Below, in pieces: positions 22,271 through 36,480 of a stretch of 64,000 bases of DNA (position 1 is the first letter of the stretch; the number at the start of each line of letters is the position of its first letter). Both the position numbers and the translations under genes were made by a program. The notes beneath the pieces were generated by a model that ran no database searches, had not been told where the DNA came from, and saw nothing but the letters and a program-made list of their open reading frames with translations. The stretch is from Isoetes taiwanensis (Eukaryota > Streptophyta > Lycopodiopsida > Isoetales > Isoetaceae), in the NCBI GenBank assembly GCA_021234155.1, contig JAJEKV010000024.1:11630913-11694912 (forward strand), given 5' to 3'.

Positions 22271-23640
22271 TTTAGTAATAATCGCTTTCCCATTTCTTAG
22301 GAAAGCTTTCTTACCCTTTTGTTTGGCTTCCTTTACTTCCTGCAATTCTTCTTTCCTTTGAGCAAGTTGAGCAAAGATAAGATCATTGTTCATCCAAATA
22401 CCGTCAAGATTTCATTTGTCCTCTTTCTGATTTCGTTTGTCTTCTTCCTCAGAACTGGCCAAAATGCATCACGGGTGCAATAGGAATCGTGGTCTTTAGA
22501 AACCGGCAACTGGGACCGTGAAATTGGTGCATAAAATTGCCGGTGCTGGCTAATGGAAATACTCCCTGAGCCTCCCTTTGAGAGAGACTCCGTATTCAAG
22601 AGTTATTCAAAATTTTTGACCTTCTGAGAGAGAAGGTCAAAACCTCTAGAGAGGGAAAGTGGCTAGAAAGGGGTTAGAAAAGGGAAAGAAGTTGCATAGG
22701 GGGAAATCCATGCTAAAAATTGAAATTGGGGAGCCAAAATAGACCAATGAGCCTTCCTTAGAGAGAGACTCTGTATGCAAGAGTTATGATAAATACCACC
22801 ATTTAGTTTTTAAGCAGACTTGCCTAAACCGGGGTACAAGGTTTGTTTAGAACTCTAACTTGCCATGTGTCGTACCATGTCAACTAAATGCATTTGAAAC
22901 CGCCGGATTTTAACATTTTCACATCTACTGTTGTGGAAATGAGAAACAACTAACTTAATTCATTCCCTCTGTTGAACAGCCACTCTGTTGAACAGTCGGA
23001 GTAAGCACATTAATTAATTGGTCACTTCATCAATAAATTCTTGCTTTCTTGCATATTATTGCTAGTACACTCTTATAAAGAGTCATCGCCAAAAATTCTG
23101 GGGTTTTTGTGTTAAGTTAGTCTACGCAGAGAGAATCAATCCCCAAGGAACACCCCACATCTTGTCTCACAAGCATCGTAGTTTGGTTGTTGCCGATACC
23201 CATAAGAACTTGAGTATGTGGTGTCTTTTCCACAAAGTGAATTGGGCCTCCTCCATTGGATTAAAAGCTCAAAGAGTGCTTGCCCTACAAATCTGAAATA
23301 TTTTAGATAACCCAAAGCTGATCAATTTCTTCTAGAAGATAGTACATGTCCAATCCAAGTTCCACAATGCAACCAAGGCAATTGACACATCAACTACACT
23401 TGGCATGTGGCCAACGAACGATCATATACAACTTTTACTATATTCTAAACCCTAAACCAACATTTAAAAGCTTGTACATGTTGCACAACTGGCAGCAGAA
23501 GTATCACAAACAATTTTCACAATCAACGTACACAATTGACAATTTATTTGAACATGAATGTAGCAAAATGCCCTGAATTATAAAAGGTACAATAACTTTA
23601 CAGCTGCAAGTTGCAACATGGCCCTAATGAAAACCAGGCG
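22271..23640. other. Spacer upstream of CDKD
   Basis: No gene is supported. A direct repeat of about 40 bp (GAGAGAGACTCYGTATKCAAGAGTTAT) occurs at about 22575 and 22755. The promoter of CDKD should lie between about 23300 and 23820; I could not fix a TATA box. Confidence 0.45.
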
Positions 23641-23822
23641 GAAAAAAAAATAGACCGTTGCCTCTCTTTTTTTCAAAGAAGATTGTTGATCCAAACCTTC
23701 GTTCGAGCGGTTGTTATTCGGCATAAGGAGCTGCAATGTGTTCATTATCCTGGGACTCAGAAATTATGGAGCTAGATCTAGGGCTTTGCACCTGTATTTC
23801 GTAGCAACCACGATCTGCAGGA

Positions 23823-26845
<3,023 letters not shown>

Positions 26846-28140
26846 TGCTTTCTGATGGTACGTTCATAATGTAAAATGCTATCTTAGCCTATCATTATTT
26901 TACAATTGCAATAATAAAAATTTGAAATTACTACTGGCTTGCGTGTCCATGAATGCAAACAAAAGGTTTATGCATTTGCACAACCCCAGGGCAAAATATT
27001 TGTCAAACTCGTCCAAACTGGTTAGTACATACATTAACTTACATATTTTGAGCATGTACTTCAGATGAACATATTCCAATACTAAATGCTCAGTTTAATT
27101 GTAAATTGCATGTAAATTTCCTTTATGTTGTGGCAATATAGTGCTTTTTTTTTGTCGAGGGATGGAACACCAGAATGTCATAAAATACATCTAAATGGTC
27201 CGCAGGTTGCAAAACTTCATACATGGGTTTTTTTGTTGCAAAACTTCAATGGAAAACTTACCTATTATTTCTGTTTTACAGTTCTCACGTAGTCAGGCAT
27301 CATGGCCTACACTTTTCAAATGCTTTTTATGCAAGAGTCTTTTGTATGTGATATGGTTGAGGGCTATTCATGACCAAGAGGCTATCAAAATCAGATATCA
27401 CTTGGTCATCATCGTCTTTTATTCACCATGACTTATGTATTATTTGCTTCTTCATCAATTTCTTAACCATGCTTGTCGATTTGGATACCATCTTACCATA
27501 CCAGCCGAACATCAAACCTCACAATCGAAAGAATAAAAGTTGTCTTTTCAACCTTCTTTTAACACCGTACCTCACAACTGTAAAATTGTCTGTTCACATC
27601 ATCTCAAAAGTTATTTTACCTTATCGGACTGTTGTGTGTAAACGGAGAGTCCTTGTTTTGGGATAGCACTGATAACTAGTTATCAATCCACCCATATAAG
27701 CCCGATCAGGTGGTTATGGTTCCTTGCCTCAGCTAATAACAAAAAATATGTGAGTCTTGGCTACAGTAAGATGCCATGGTGGGTTGCCCTCATTGTTTGA
27801 AAAAAAGTAAATTATCTGTAATGCTCACGCATTTATCAGCCTCGGGCAGACCGATAACTTTACCTTTTCTCCTTTGTTCTTTGTTCAGTAAGATGCCATG
27901 GTGGGTTGCCCTCGTTGTTTGAAATGATTTTGTATACAGGATGATCTGTAATGCTTTTGTATACAGGATGGTGTAACTATCACAAGGTCTAATTGCATAG
28001 TGCATAGATATATCTAGCAATAAAATGCCAAGTTGGCGTAAAAATCTTTATCTTTAATTACGAGGCCTCGGTTGTACTTGGCCAAAATATTTGGCCTCAT
28101 CTTTATGTGCCAAATATTTGCCCTCGAACGTACAGCCTCG
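26846..28140. other. CDKD downstream region and duplicated spacer
   Basis: 3' flank of CDKD, no further gene. From about 27690 there is a partly tandem duplicated spacer. The block CAGTAAGATGCCATGGTGGG followed by TTGCCCTC occurs near 27767 and 27889, and again after the copia element at about 31925. Short open frames here are not supported. Confidence 0.5.
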
Positions 28141-28288
28141 TGTTACAATATGATGACGTGTCAGTCTGGTTGTAGTAGTCCACGTGTCATAACCGTAGGA
28201 AGAGTCACATCCCTGTGATGCATATATGTACCCATTTTGCTTAATACAAAACCACCTATCTATTCTCCGTAATCTTGCTTACTTAAGA
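28141..28288 (+). repeat. 5' LTR of copia element
   Basis: Starts TGTTACAATATGATGACG and ends just before the primer-binding site. It contains TGACGTGTCA-like and CCACGTGTCA motifs (ACGT-core, bZIP-type sites) and TATATGTACCC, which may act as promoter elements. Identical to the 3' LTR except for one A/G difference (GAGTCACATCC versus GAGTCGCATCC). Confidence 0.97.
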
Positions 28289-28300
28289 TGGTATCAGAGC
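28289..28300 (+). promoter_or_regulatory. Primer-binding site for initiator tRNA-Met
   Basis: TGGTATCAGAGC directly follows the 5' LTR and is the standard plant copia complement to the 3' end of initiator tRNA-Met. Confidence 0.95.
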
Positions 28301-28309
28301 CACGTTCAA

Positions 28310-28522
28310 ATGGCAAATAAGGAAGCAAAGATGCAGATTTGGAGGACTAAAATCAAGGCAAAACTTGCCTTGAGAAGAGTTAATCAACGCCTCCTCCAGC
28401 GCAGATTGGAGAGCGCTTCATCATCCTCTGTATCCAGAAGAAGCAGCAAGCAAATTAAAAGATCTTGGAGAAGCAATCAGAGGGTTAGTGTATTTGAAAG
28501 ATTAACTTTTCCACAAAATTAA
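28310..28522 (+). CDS. Short basic leader ORF, 70 aa
   Basis: ATG at 28310, ten bases after the primer-binding site, to TAA at 28520-28522. The product is rich in Arg, Lys, Gln and Ser (for example MQIWRTKIKAKLALRRVNQR). It lies upstream of gag in the leader RNA. It may be a chance upstream ORF or an RNA-binding leader peptide; I know of no family. Confidence 0.35.
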   Translation: MANKEAKMQIWRTKIKAKLALRRVNQRLLQRRLESASSSSVSRRSSKQIKRSWRSNQRVSVFERLTFPQN

Positions 28523-28996
28523 AACTGCTGTAATAATCCTACTGCCTGAAGATCCGTCCCTGCCACAAAACCCTGATTCAAAATCCGCCTGCATAATCCC
28601 CTGTTCTGCCCATTTTCGTTGCCAAAAATCCGTCTGCATCCCTATTTTCGTTGCCAAATCCTCTGTTTTTTAAGCCATATCTGCCATTCCGACTCTGCCA
28701 ATCTCTTGCTCTTGCTCTTCTGCCGAAACCTATTTGCACCATATCCTCTGCCACTTCCGAATCCTCTGCCATATCAGACCCCTGTTCTGACCGCCCTGTT
28801 CTGTCCGCCCTCTGTTTCGACCTTTTCTGTTTTCGCCCATCTCTATCCTTTCTGTCGACATTTGCCTTTTAAAACTCCTTTAACAATTTCCATTGAAAAC
28901 ACATATTAAAGGCAGAGAGAAGCAAATTGCCTTATAAATTCCTTAAAAGAAATATAAAGGCAAGAGAGAAGCATTGCCCATATTTCCAAATCAACC
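28523..28996. other. Copia leader, pyrimidine-rich
   Basis: Untranslated leader between the short ORF and gag. It is CT-rich with irregular repeats of CTCTGCCATA / CCGCCCTGTTCTG type and has no convincing ORF. Confidence 0.5.
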
Positions 28997-29673
28997 ATGG
29001 CCACAAATAATCCCGGGGTGGAAAAATTCCTCGAGAAATTCTTAGAAAAATTTACGGGGGGCAATTACCATACATGGGCTTTGAAATTACAGTTAATCCT
29101 AATGAGAGAAGCAACCTGGCCGGTAGTAGATGGCACAGAAGCAAAGCCCAATGACCCACAGAAATTGCTAGAATGGACTCAGAAGGATCGCAAAGCTGTA
29201 ACCACCATTGGGTTGGCCCTTGGCGAAGAATATGTTCACTTAATAGATTTATCAGTTACAGCAAAGGAGAATTGGGAGGCCTTAGTCAAAGCATTTGGCG
29301 GTTCTGGGAAAACTTGTGAACTTTCATTAAAACAACAATTCTTTGACTTAAAAATGAATTCTGGTGAGTCCATAGCAGAGTACCTGAGCAGGATTCGAAG
29401 CTTGGTGCTGCAATTGGCTAGAGTGAAGGCAGTTGTCTCTACTGAAGATCAGATGGCCGTTCTCTTAAAAGGGCTAGCATCGGACTTTAAGGCAGCAGTC
29501 ACCACTTTGACAAATATTCCCAATCAAACTATGGAGACATTGGTGGCAGCCCTCTTAGAAGAAGAAAGGAAGCTTAAGGGGGAAGGCAGTGTGAAGAATT
29601 CAGCCTTCGTTGCCCAAGGAAGAGGGAGAGGAACCAGTAGGAGCTTTGGTCCCAATTCTCGACGCCCTCAATT
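28997..29673 (+). CDS. gag: Copia Gag (truncated)
   Basis: Starts at the ATG in ACCATGGCC, a good plant context. About 225 residues are authentic. They include GGNYHTWALKLQLIL, the copia Gag N-terminal signature for capsid assembly, followed by helical segments (LKQQFFDLKMNSGESIAEYL, EDQMAVLLKGLASDF) and a basic GRGRGTSRSF tail. The frame then runs into captured rRNA sequence (from 29674) and gains about 79 unrelated residues before a stop at 29911. The CCHC zinc knuckle that should follow is missing. Confidence 0.93.
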
Positions 29674-30121
29674 CCCTATCTCCGGGCAAACCGATTTCAG
29701 GGTCATCGGACCGTTAAAAAGAAAAGAGAACTCTTCCCGGGGCCCCCGCCGACGTCTCCGGATTCGCAAACGTTACCGTCCACTGCCACGTCCCGGTTCG
29801 GGACTATTAACCCGATTCCCTTTCGATCGACGGCGCAAATTGCGCCATTCACACAGGATTGCCCCATCTCTTAGGACCGACTTCCCTTACCTACATTGTT
29901 CCATCGACTAGAGGCTGCTCACCTTGGAGACCTGATGCGGTTATGAGTACGACCGGGCGTGCTCAGCAATCGCTCCTCCGGATTTTCATGGGCCGCCGAG
30001 GGCGCACCGGACACCGCAAGACGTGCGGTGCTTTGCCGGCCACAAGGCCCTATCTCCGGGCAAACCGATTTCAGGGTCATCGGACCGTTAAAAAGAAAAG
30101 AGAACTCTTCCCGGGGCCCCC
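29674..30121 (-). rRNA. Captured, permuted 26S rRNA fragment (antisense)
   Basis: Read on the minus strand, this matches the well-conserved interior of large-subunit rRNA. Landmarks include CCTAAGAGATGGGGCAAT, GAAAGGGAATCGGGTTAA, GGAGACGTCGGCGGGGG, AAATCCGGAGGAGCG, GTCGTACTCATAACCGCATC and AACAATGTAGGTAAGGGAAG. Calling the normal order A (CCTAAGAG to GACGTCGG), B (CCCCGGGAAGAG to GAGATAGGG), C (to AAGGGAAGTCGG), the order here is B-C-A-B. B is present twice as an exact 74-bp copy (29674-29747 and 30048-30121). The C/A join at about 29877-29883 falls on the shared heptamer CCGACTT. It cannot work as rRNA. Confidence 0.95.
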
Positions 30122-31706
30122 ACTCATGTTCAAGAACCCCTCAATGTTTATGAAGCCTTGACTAGTCCTTATGCACAAGAATGGAAACAAGCTATGGATG
30201 AAGAATATGAATCTCTTATGAAGAATCAAACTTGGGAGCTTGTTCCATTACCTCAGGCGCGTCAAGTGGTAAGCACAAAATGGTTGTTCAAGGTTAAGAG
30301 AGATGCTGCAGGTCAAATTCAGCGATATAAAGCCAGATTCGTAGCGCGTGGCTTTTCTCAAATTGCTGGTATTGACTTCACTGAAACCTTCTCTCCAGTA
30401 GTTCGAATGTCCTCCATAAGAACTCTCTTGGCAATTGCAACTCAATTTAACTTGGAGGTACATCAAATGGACGTGCAAACAGCCTTCTTGCATGGTATTC
30501 TTCAAGAGGAAGTTTATGTTTCCCAACCCGAAGGAGCATTTGGTGTGTCGGTTGAGGAAAGCACTTTATGGATTACGCCAATCACCTCGAGCTTGGTTTG
30601 ATCGTATTAACACCTTCCTGGGTCAGCTTGGTTTTCAAAGTAATGAAGCTGATCCCAATGTGTATCACCTCGCTCTTGGTAACTCCTTTGTTTATTTGGC
30701 TCTTTATGTGGATGATTGTATCTTAATTTCCAATGCTATGAGTCCTTTAAATCAAGTTAAGGCGCAATTGTCCTCGGAGTTCAATATGAAGGACATGGGG
30801 GAGATATCATACTGTCTTGGTATTCATATTTCAAGAGAGAGAAGACAAGGACTTATGAGATTATCTCAATCCACATATATTGAAGAAGTTCTTCAAAGGT
30901 TTGAAATGCAAGATAGTAATCCATCACCAACTCCTATGGAGCAAAATGCAAGACTTACTTTGGATATAGCACCTAAGACTGAAGAAGAACAAGAATATAT
31001 GAAGAATGTACCTTATCGCCATGCAGTGGGAAGTTTGATATATTTGGCAGTGTCTACAAGACCTGATATATGTTATGCAGTTGGCGTGGTTAGTCAATTC
31101 ATGGAAAATCCTGGACATCAACATTGGACAGCAGTAAAGCGTATCATGAGGTACATAAAAGAAACTAAAGAATATGCTTTGGTTTATAAGAAACATGATA
31201 TACAAGACTTCAAGTTGGTTGGATTCACTGATGCTGATTGGGCTGGAGACTTGGATACAAGAAGATCAACTTCAGGATTTCTATTTATGATGGGAAGTAA
31301 TGTAATATCATGGCAAAGTAAGAGACAGCCCATAGTAGCCTTATCAAGTACAGAATCTGAGTATATTGCAGCTAGTATGGCTACTCAAGAACTTATATGG
31401 CTGCGCACATTGTTGAATGGAATGTCACAAGAACAAACACAGCCAACTATTATTTTCTGTGACAATCGAAGTGCAGTTGCATTAGCTTATTCAACAAAAT
31501 ATCATGGACGAACAAGACACATTGAGACACGATATCATTTCATTCGTGATCAAATTCAGCAAGGTTTTATGGAGCTGCTACACTGTTCTAATGAAGACAT
31601 GCTAGCTGACATGTTAACGAAGTCACTTGGACGAGACAAATTTCAGCTTGATCGAGAGAAGATTAATATTCTTATATGGGAGCAAAAGTGGAAGAAACCA
31701 GCCTGA
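30122..31706 (+). pseudogene. pol: Copia reverse transcriptase and RNase H (frameshifted)
   Basis: C-terminal half of copia Pol, resuming in register after the rRNA insert (EWKQAMDEEYESL, KWLFKVKRDAAG, ARFVARGFSQIAGIDF, METFSPV-like TETFSPVVRMSS, QMDVQTAFLHG). One frameshift near 30541 separates it from the rest: KALYGLRQSPRAWF, the LYVDDCILIS catalytic block (the YVDD aspartates), then RNase H with DADWAGDLDTRRSTSGF, ALSSTESEYIA, FCDNRSAVALA and HIETRYHFIRDQI. The frame ends at 31706 just before the polypurine tract. Protease and integrase are absent. Confidence 0.93.
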
Positions 31707-31707
31707 T

Positions 31708-31714
31708 GGGGGAG
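31708..31714 (+). promoter_or_regulatory. Polypurine tract
   Basis: GGGGGAG abuts the 3' LTR and would prime plus-strand synthesis. Confidence 0.9.
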
Positions 31715-31862
31715 TGTTACAATATGATGACGTGTCAGTCTGGTTGTAGTAGTCCACGTGTCATAACCGTAGGAAGAGTCGCATCCCTGTGATGCATATA
31801 TGTACCCATTTTGCTTAATACAAAACCACCTATCTATTCTCCGTAATCTTGCTTACTTAAGA
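31715..31862 (+). repeat. 3' LTR of copia element
   Basis: 148 bp, the same as the 5' LTR but for one base. Followed by the target duplication CCTCG. Confidence 0.97.
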
Positions 31863-32479
31863 CCTCGGTCATGCATTTATCAGCCTCGGTCAGACCGATA
31901 ACTGTACCTTTTCTCCTTTGTCCAGTAAGATGCTGTGGTGGGTTGCCCTCGTTGTTTGAAAAAAAGTAAATTATTTGTAATATTTTCTTTTATACAGAAT
32001 GGTGTAACTATCACAAGGTCTGATTGCATAGGAAGGAAGGAAGGAAGGAAGGTCCTTTTATCCGCATAGGTATATCTAGCAATAAAATGCCAAGCGGACG
32101 TAAAAATCTTTATCTTTACCTTTATATCTTCTAATGTTGTCATAAATATACAAGTGGTTATATGTTGCAAATCTGGTTTGCTATGGGAATCCAATCACAT
32201 CAAACATTACCGACACATCCCTCGAAATCTTAGATTCCCCCAGGGTGCTCAAGCAAGAGCTCCTGGCTCTGATTAATGATTGGGATCCATTTGGCTTCTC
32301 TACAGCCTGCTATTTCTTCAAGCACTAAACCGCCTCTTCCCTCGGAGTCTCTGACTCCCCCACTAGTGCAAAAAGCCCCTGGCTTTCTTAGATGCTATCA
32401 GAATTCATATCAGCCCAAAGGCGTACACAGGATCGCTTCTGTGTAAACTGAAATGGGATAACACTGTAACAATATAGCA
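31863..32479. other. Continuation of the duplicated spacer
   Basis: Resumes the sequence interrupted by the copia element. It repeats much of 27830-28100 (ACCGATAACTGTACCTTTTC, GATGGTGTAACTATCACAAGG-like, GCAATAAAATGCCAAG). It contains a short GGAA microsatellite at about 32030-32053. No gene. Confidence 0.55.
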
Positions 32480-33030
32480 TGGATTCAGAATGCTCCATGG
32501 GAAAGAAGGCTGCCCCGTGACTTTGCCCATCGATCATCTTTTATTGGGTCCAGTGCTGGCAAAGCCAGCGTCAGCCATCTGGCTAATGGTCAGACCTACT
32601 ATCGCAGGTCCATTCCAACCCCTGTGGTCGACACGAAGCGCCATATATATTGGACGCCATCATGTTATAGCCACGGGCATATCCGTGGTATATCCGTGTC
32701 TTTGACATGTTATAGCCACGCCCAAAAAAAATTACACGCCGTTTTTGTGGACTTAGCGGATTTTTTGCCATTTAAGGCTGGCTATAACATGCCCATGTCC
32801 GATATTTACCACGATGGGACACCTGGCTGCAACGCAGCTTTTTTGCTTGTTATGGATGATTTCGGCCAGAGGCAAAAGCTTCAGGCCCTTTTGGTTTTCT
32901 TCCCTTCCAACCGAGTGGTGCCACCTCAACAATCTTATAACATACAAGAATTTGGCGCTGGCTCCTTTGGCGCTGGCGGAGCCAGCGCCCTGTGCATCTT
33001 TGGGAGGCAAATATGTGCACAATGAAGAGG
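32480..33030. repeat. Region with inverted CATGTTATAGCCACG motifs
   Basis: CATGTTATAGCCACGGGCAT (about 32660) and CATGTTATAGCCACGCCC (about 32707) face the inverted GGCTATAACATGCCCATG (about 32778). GGCGCTGGC/GCCAGCGCC palindromes are at 32954-32989, with CTGGCAAAGCCAGCG at about 32556. The open frames across it are not convincing. Possibly remains of a fold-back transposon. Confidence 0.5.
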
Positions 33031-35309
33031 TTTTTTCAATTCAGTATGATGTTTATGGCTTTATTTTTGTGGTTCCTTTGTTTTTCAAATCAAGCTAGAG
33101 TATGTAGAAAAGAGTGATTGCTTTTAGACGTAGACTGGGTGGTTGATTTATTTTGAAACCGGAATGGACCATTTGAGAAGCAAATGTGTTAAGAGGACCA
33201 TTGTTGTTTGGAATAGTGGCTTAGCAGAAGGTTGGGTTGGTTTGCTTAGTCGAAATACTAATCACATACATCCCATTTGTAAATTCGTTGCAAATTAGTT
33301 TGGACATAGTCATGTCTTAAAGAAAATTATTCACATCTCAATACTCCAACATAAAAAATTTCATTGTTGTTTCTTTTTGATGGAAAGGGAGAATTCAAAA
33401 CGTCAACATAGAATTTGCTAAGGCAAAAAATCCTAAGCATAGTGTATTGATGTTTCCATATTTCTCGAAATGTCTCTTAGCATGGTAACAAAGGTCATTT
33501 TCTAACATTGCCAAGCATATGAAATGTTGAGTGCCGGATATACGATCACATTTTAAGAAGGCCCATCTTTGGTTTCTTTGCACATATACACCGAGCAAAT
33601 TTGAGTTTTCTGCACCTCAAAAACATATCAATCACAACACAACTGCACAAAATAAAACTATTTTTCAATTTCGGCCATAACTTGCAAAGCAAAGCTGTGT
33701 TTTATTAGCAAGGCTATCCATAGAAAGTTTGCAAGAAGATCTAAAAATAATGCTAGACATAGAGTTTTCAAAATTTTATTGTAGATATGTCAAAAATGGA
33801 AAATCCACAGGCTGTTCTAGTTTGACAATAGCAGAGGATGTAAACGGCATAACATAAAAAAGAAAGCTCTGTTTTTTATCCATGAGCATTTATTGGAAAG
33901 CTTAATGAGCATCTTACAAAAGCACTTCGGTGCATATTTCTGAAATTTATAGTTTAAATGGGTCAAATAAAAGAAAACATATCAACCACAACACCACTGC
34001 ATGAAATGAAACTATTTTCCAATTTCAACCATAATTTGCAAAGCAAAGCTGTGTTTATAACAGTACAAAAGGAATTCCCTTCGCTAACTTATGTGTAATC
34101 CATACATAATTTGTAACCGTTTACCACAAGTTGCTCCCCCTCCTCCTTCGTTTATCTCTGATTGGTACTTTCGTCCAGTCTTTAACCGTCTTCAAAAAAC
34201 TTAACCTCTACAACCGCTAATAATTATTTAGGACTGGAAGGAGAAACCTATCTACTGCTAAGCAACTATTCAACTATTTAGTCAAACAATTTAGACGCTT
34301 ACCTCCAATCGTTCCCCTTGATATTATCTTCTACTGCTACTGCCTTCTGGCTTTTATCCACTCCCTGCCTAGCTATCACACCTGTGTCGTTACACAAATA
34401 ACGATGACATAAAAGTAAATCAGTTTAATCAAATAAACAAACTATTGAAAACCCTATACAATTAATACTCTCCCATTTCCTTTCACAACAGCAATGCTAT
34501 TGGCCAAGAACCTCACATATTCAAGATATAATCGACCCCCTTTTTCTTTCCTTGAGAAGAACCCTACTCCCATAAACAACTTTTCTGATCTCTTCCTCCA
34601 TAGACGATCCCTTTCATGAACTAATCCTCACTCTCCCTCACCTGCTTTCCGCTCTAACTTTGCTTTCAGTACTCACACAAAACACAAATTGCCTTCTACA
34701 GCCAACACTCCGGAGGAAACTAAATTCTGCCGACAGTGATTGCTTATGACCATCCGCAACACTCCTCTATTCTCCCCACACCCAGAAACTACTTCAGCAA
34801 ACACTTCCTAATTTTGCATGCATCATCCTCGTCCAGCCAGACCCCTTGACGTGGGATTTTTTTCGTCCATACATCTCACATTTGTTTTGTGCCACATCAC
34901 CATTATTTCTTCAATGCGCTCCCTAACAACATATTTTTATTATAGGGAAGTGATAGGGTAAGGGAGGGTGCCTATCCACAGGGCAGCAATGCCAAAAATT
35001 GCAATTTAACAATAAGACATGAGTAAATCGAGTGTAATTTGGACTAACATGTGATCCACAAGCTCTGGCACATGGAACATAAAAAAATTTCAGCAAAAAT
35101 TTTCATCTCTTACAATTCTTTTAAGCACAAGCGAAGGGATCTATATGTACCCAAATGGTGATCCCCCCCCTTCATGGTGATAGTAGTTTGGTGCTATTAC
35201 GGCCCTTCATAGTGCATTTGCTTAACTTAATGGTGCACTGCAGTACCTTAGCGGACCGTAGGTTGTCCTTGATGGTGAACTGTTGTACCTAGAGCAGAGC
35301 AATGGGTGC
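33031..35309. other. Gene-free stretch with one direct repeat
   Basis: A diverged direct repeat of about 95 bp (AACATATCAAYCACAACACM to GCAAAGCAAAGCTGTGTTT) occurs at about 33622 and 33978. The rest is AT-rich, pyrimidine-rich at 34130-34900, with no supported gene. Confidence 0.5.
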
Positions 35310-36480
35310 TCAGCGATAACACTCGAGGCAGCATGTTTTTTCCATGAGCAAACAAAGGCAGCTCACATGATAATGATGTCCACATTTCATCCGCAGGCTG
35401 AGGGTGTAATCATCCTGGAATGCAAGACCACATGTGGAGCATCTCTCCTCATCTCCAATTGGCAATCTGAATGGTCTTGGAGTGATGCTGACCAGCTGAT
35501 CATTTCTCTTAGTCATTTCCCTCAGCCTGGTGATATTCTGTAAGTGCTACTGGGCTTTTGCAAGGAGGGACTCGTTATTAGTAATCTCAGCAGTTAGAGC
35601 AGCCACCTGTTGTACCATGGTTTCATCTATTGGCCCACCCCCCATTTCAAGGAGGGACTTAACATATACTCTGCCATATCTTTCTCCTCCTCCAAATTCT
35701 GAATCCCGGCAGAGGCACCTGCATTAGGATTTGAGAGGGCTTGAAGACGTGCAAGATTATCCTTTATGGTCTGCAACTTCTGCTGTGCAGCCAAAAAGAA
35801 GGTGCCCTTTGCCTGAGATTGTGCAACTAGTTCTTCTTGGACACTAGATCACTCTGTTGCATTTTTAAGGCATCCTGCACACCTTGGATCATGCTTTCCA
35901 GGCGGGCAATGTTTTTCCCATAAGTTGAGAACGCTGCTGGGCACATTGCAGTACTCCTGAAGGACAACCTCCCTTCTAATTTTACACCAGTGCCTGCTGA
36001 GGCTGGCCTTTATGCTATGCTTTCAAGTGTGTTGTCTGTTGAGATTTGCTAGGCTCTGCTATGCTCACAGGGCCGCTGGTGCTGGGTTCACTTTTAACCT
36101 TGCTCGAATAGGCCCTGCTTTTTGCTGCCACTGCTGCCCAGTTAACTTTGAAATTTTATGGATCCTGCTTGGCCCTCTGGCAGTTGTTGAATGCAAATAG
36201 ATAGGAAATTGTTTTCCTTACTTCTCTATTCTTCAACCCTTCTGAATATATCTTGCTCAGCAATTCAATTAAAGCTTCTTCATGCTCTGGCCTTTCCTTG
36301 CCAATTGAAGTTTTGTTGGGAATGACACCATTGGTATCCCAAACCTTATTATACTCTGCATCAGAAATGACATCCGTTCGAAATTGAGAGGGGTGTACAC
36401 CATCATTTGGTAGACCAGCATAAGCATGAAAGTCCTCCTCTGTTCGGCAATCAGCCAGGTCCGGTCTCAGGGGCACATTC
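35310..36480 (-). pseudogene. Gene B: RING-like/coiled-coil transposon gene (decayed)
   Basis: Minus strand. 36476-36180 encodes an acidic N-terminal part (TEEDFHAYAGLPNDGVHPSQ...HEEALIELLSKIYSEG). 35960-35560 encodes a coiled coil in shifted frames (KNIARLESMIQGVQDALKMQ, KDNLARLQALSNPNAG, QQVAALTAEITNNESLLAK). After an intron with acceptor at about 35537, the last exon encodes a RING-like finger: ERCSTCGLAF then KCGHHYHVSCLCLLM and CCLECYR. The order coiled coil then RING parallels gene A, so B is probably a related transposon accessory gene. HAD and Ulp1 parts are not seen here. It is broken by stops and frameshifts. Confidence 0.5.

Larger units (their letters stand above)
28141..31862 (+). 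mobile_element. Ty1/copia retrotransposon with captured 26S rRNA
   Basis: A complete insertion. The 148-bp LTRs (28141-28288 and 31715-31862) differ at one base, and the 5-bp target duplication CCTCG is at 28136-28140 and 31863-31867. The primer-binding site starts at 28289 and a polypurine tract ends at 31714. Gag and RT/RNase H remain, but the zinc knuckle, protease and integrase are absent, replaced by antisense 26S rRNA sequence. The near-identical LTRs point to a recent insertion. Lacking integrase, it must have been mobilised in trans or have become chimeric during its last reverse transcription. Confidence 0.97.

Noticed and set aside
29674-30161. Apparent continuation of Gag and extra ORFs rich in Arg and Pro
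   Set aside because: These are translations of antisense 26S rRNA sequence, not protein-coding.
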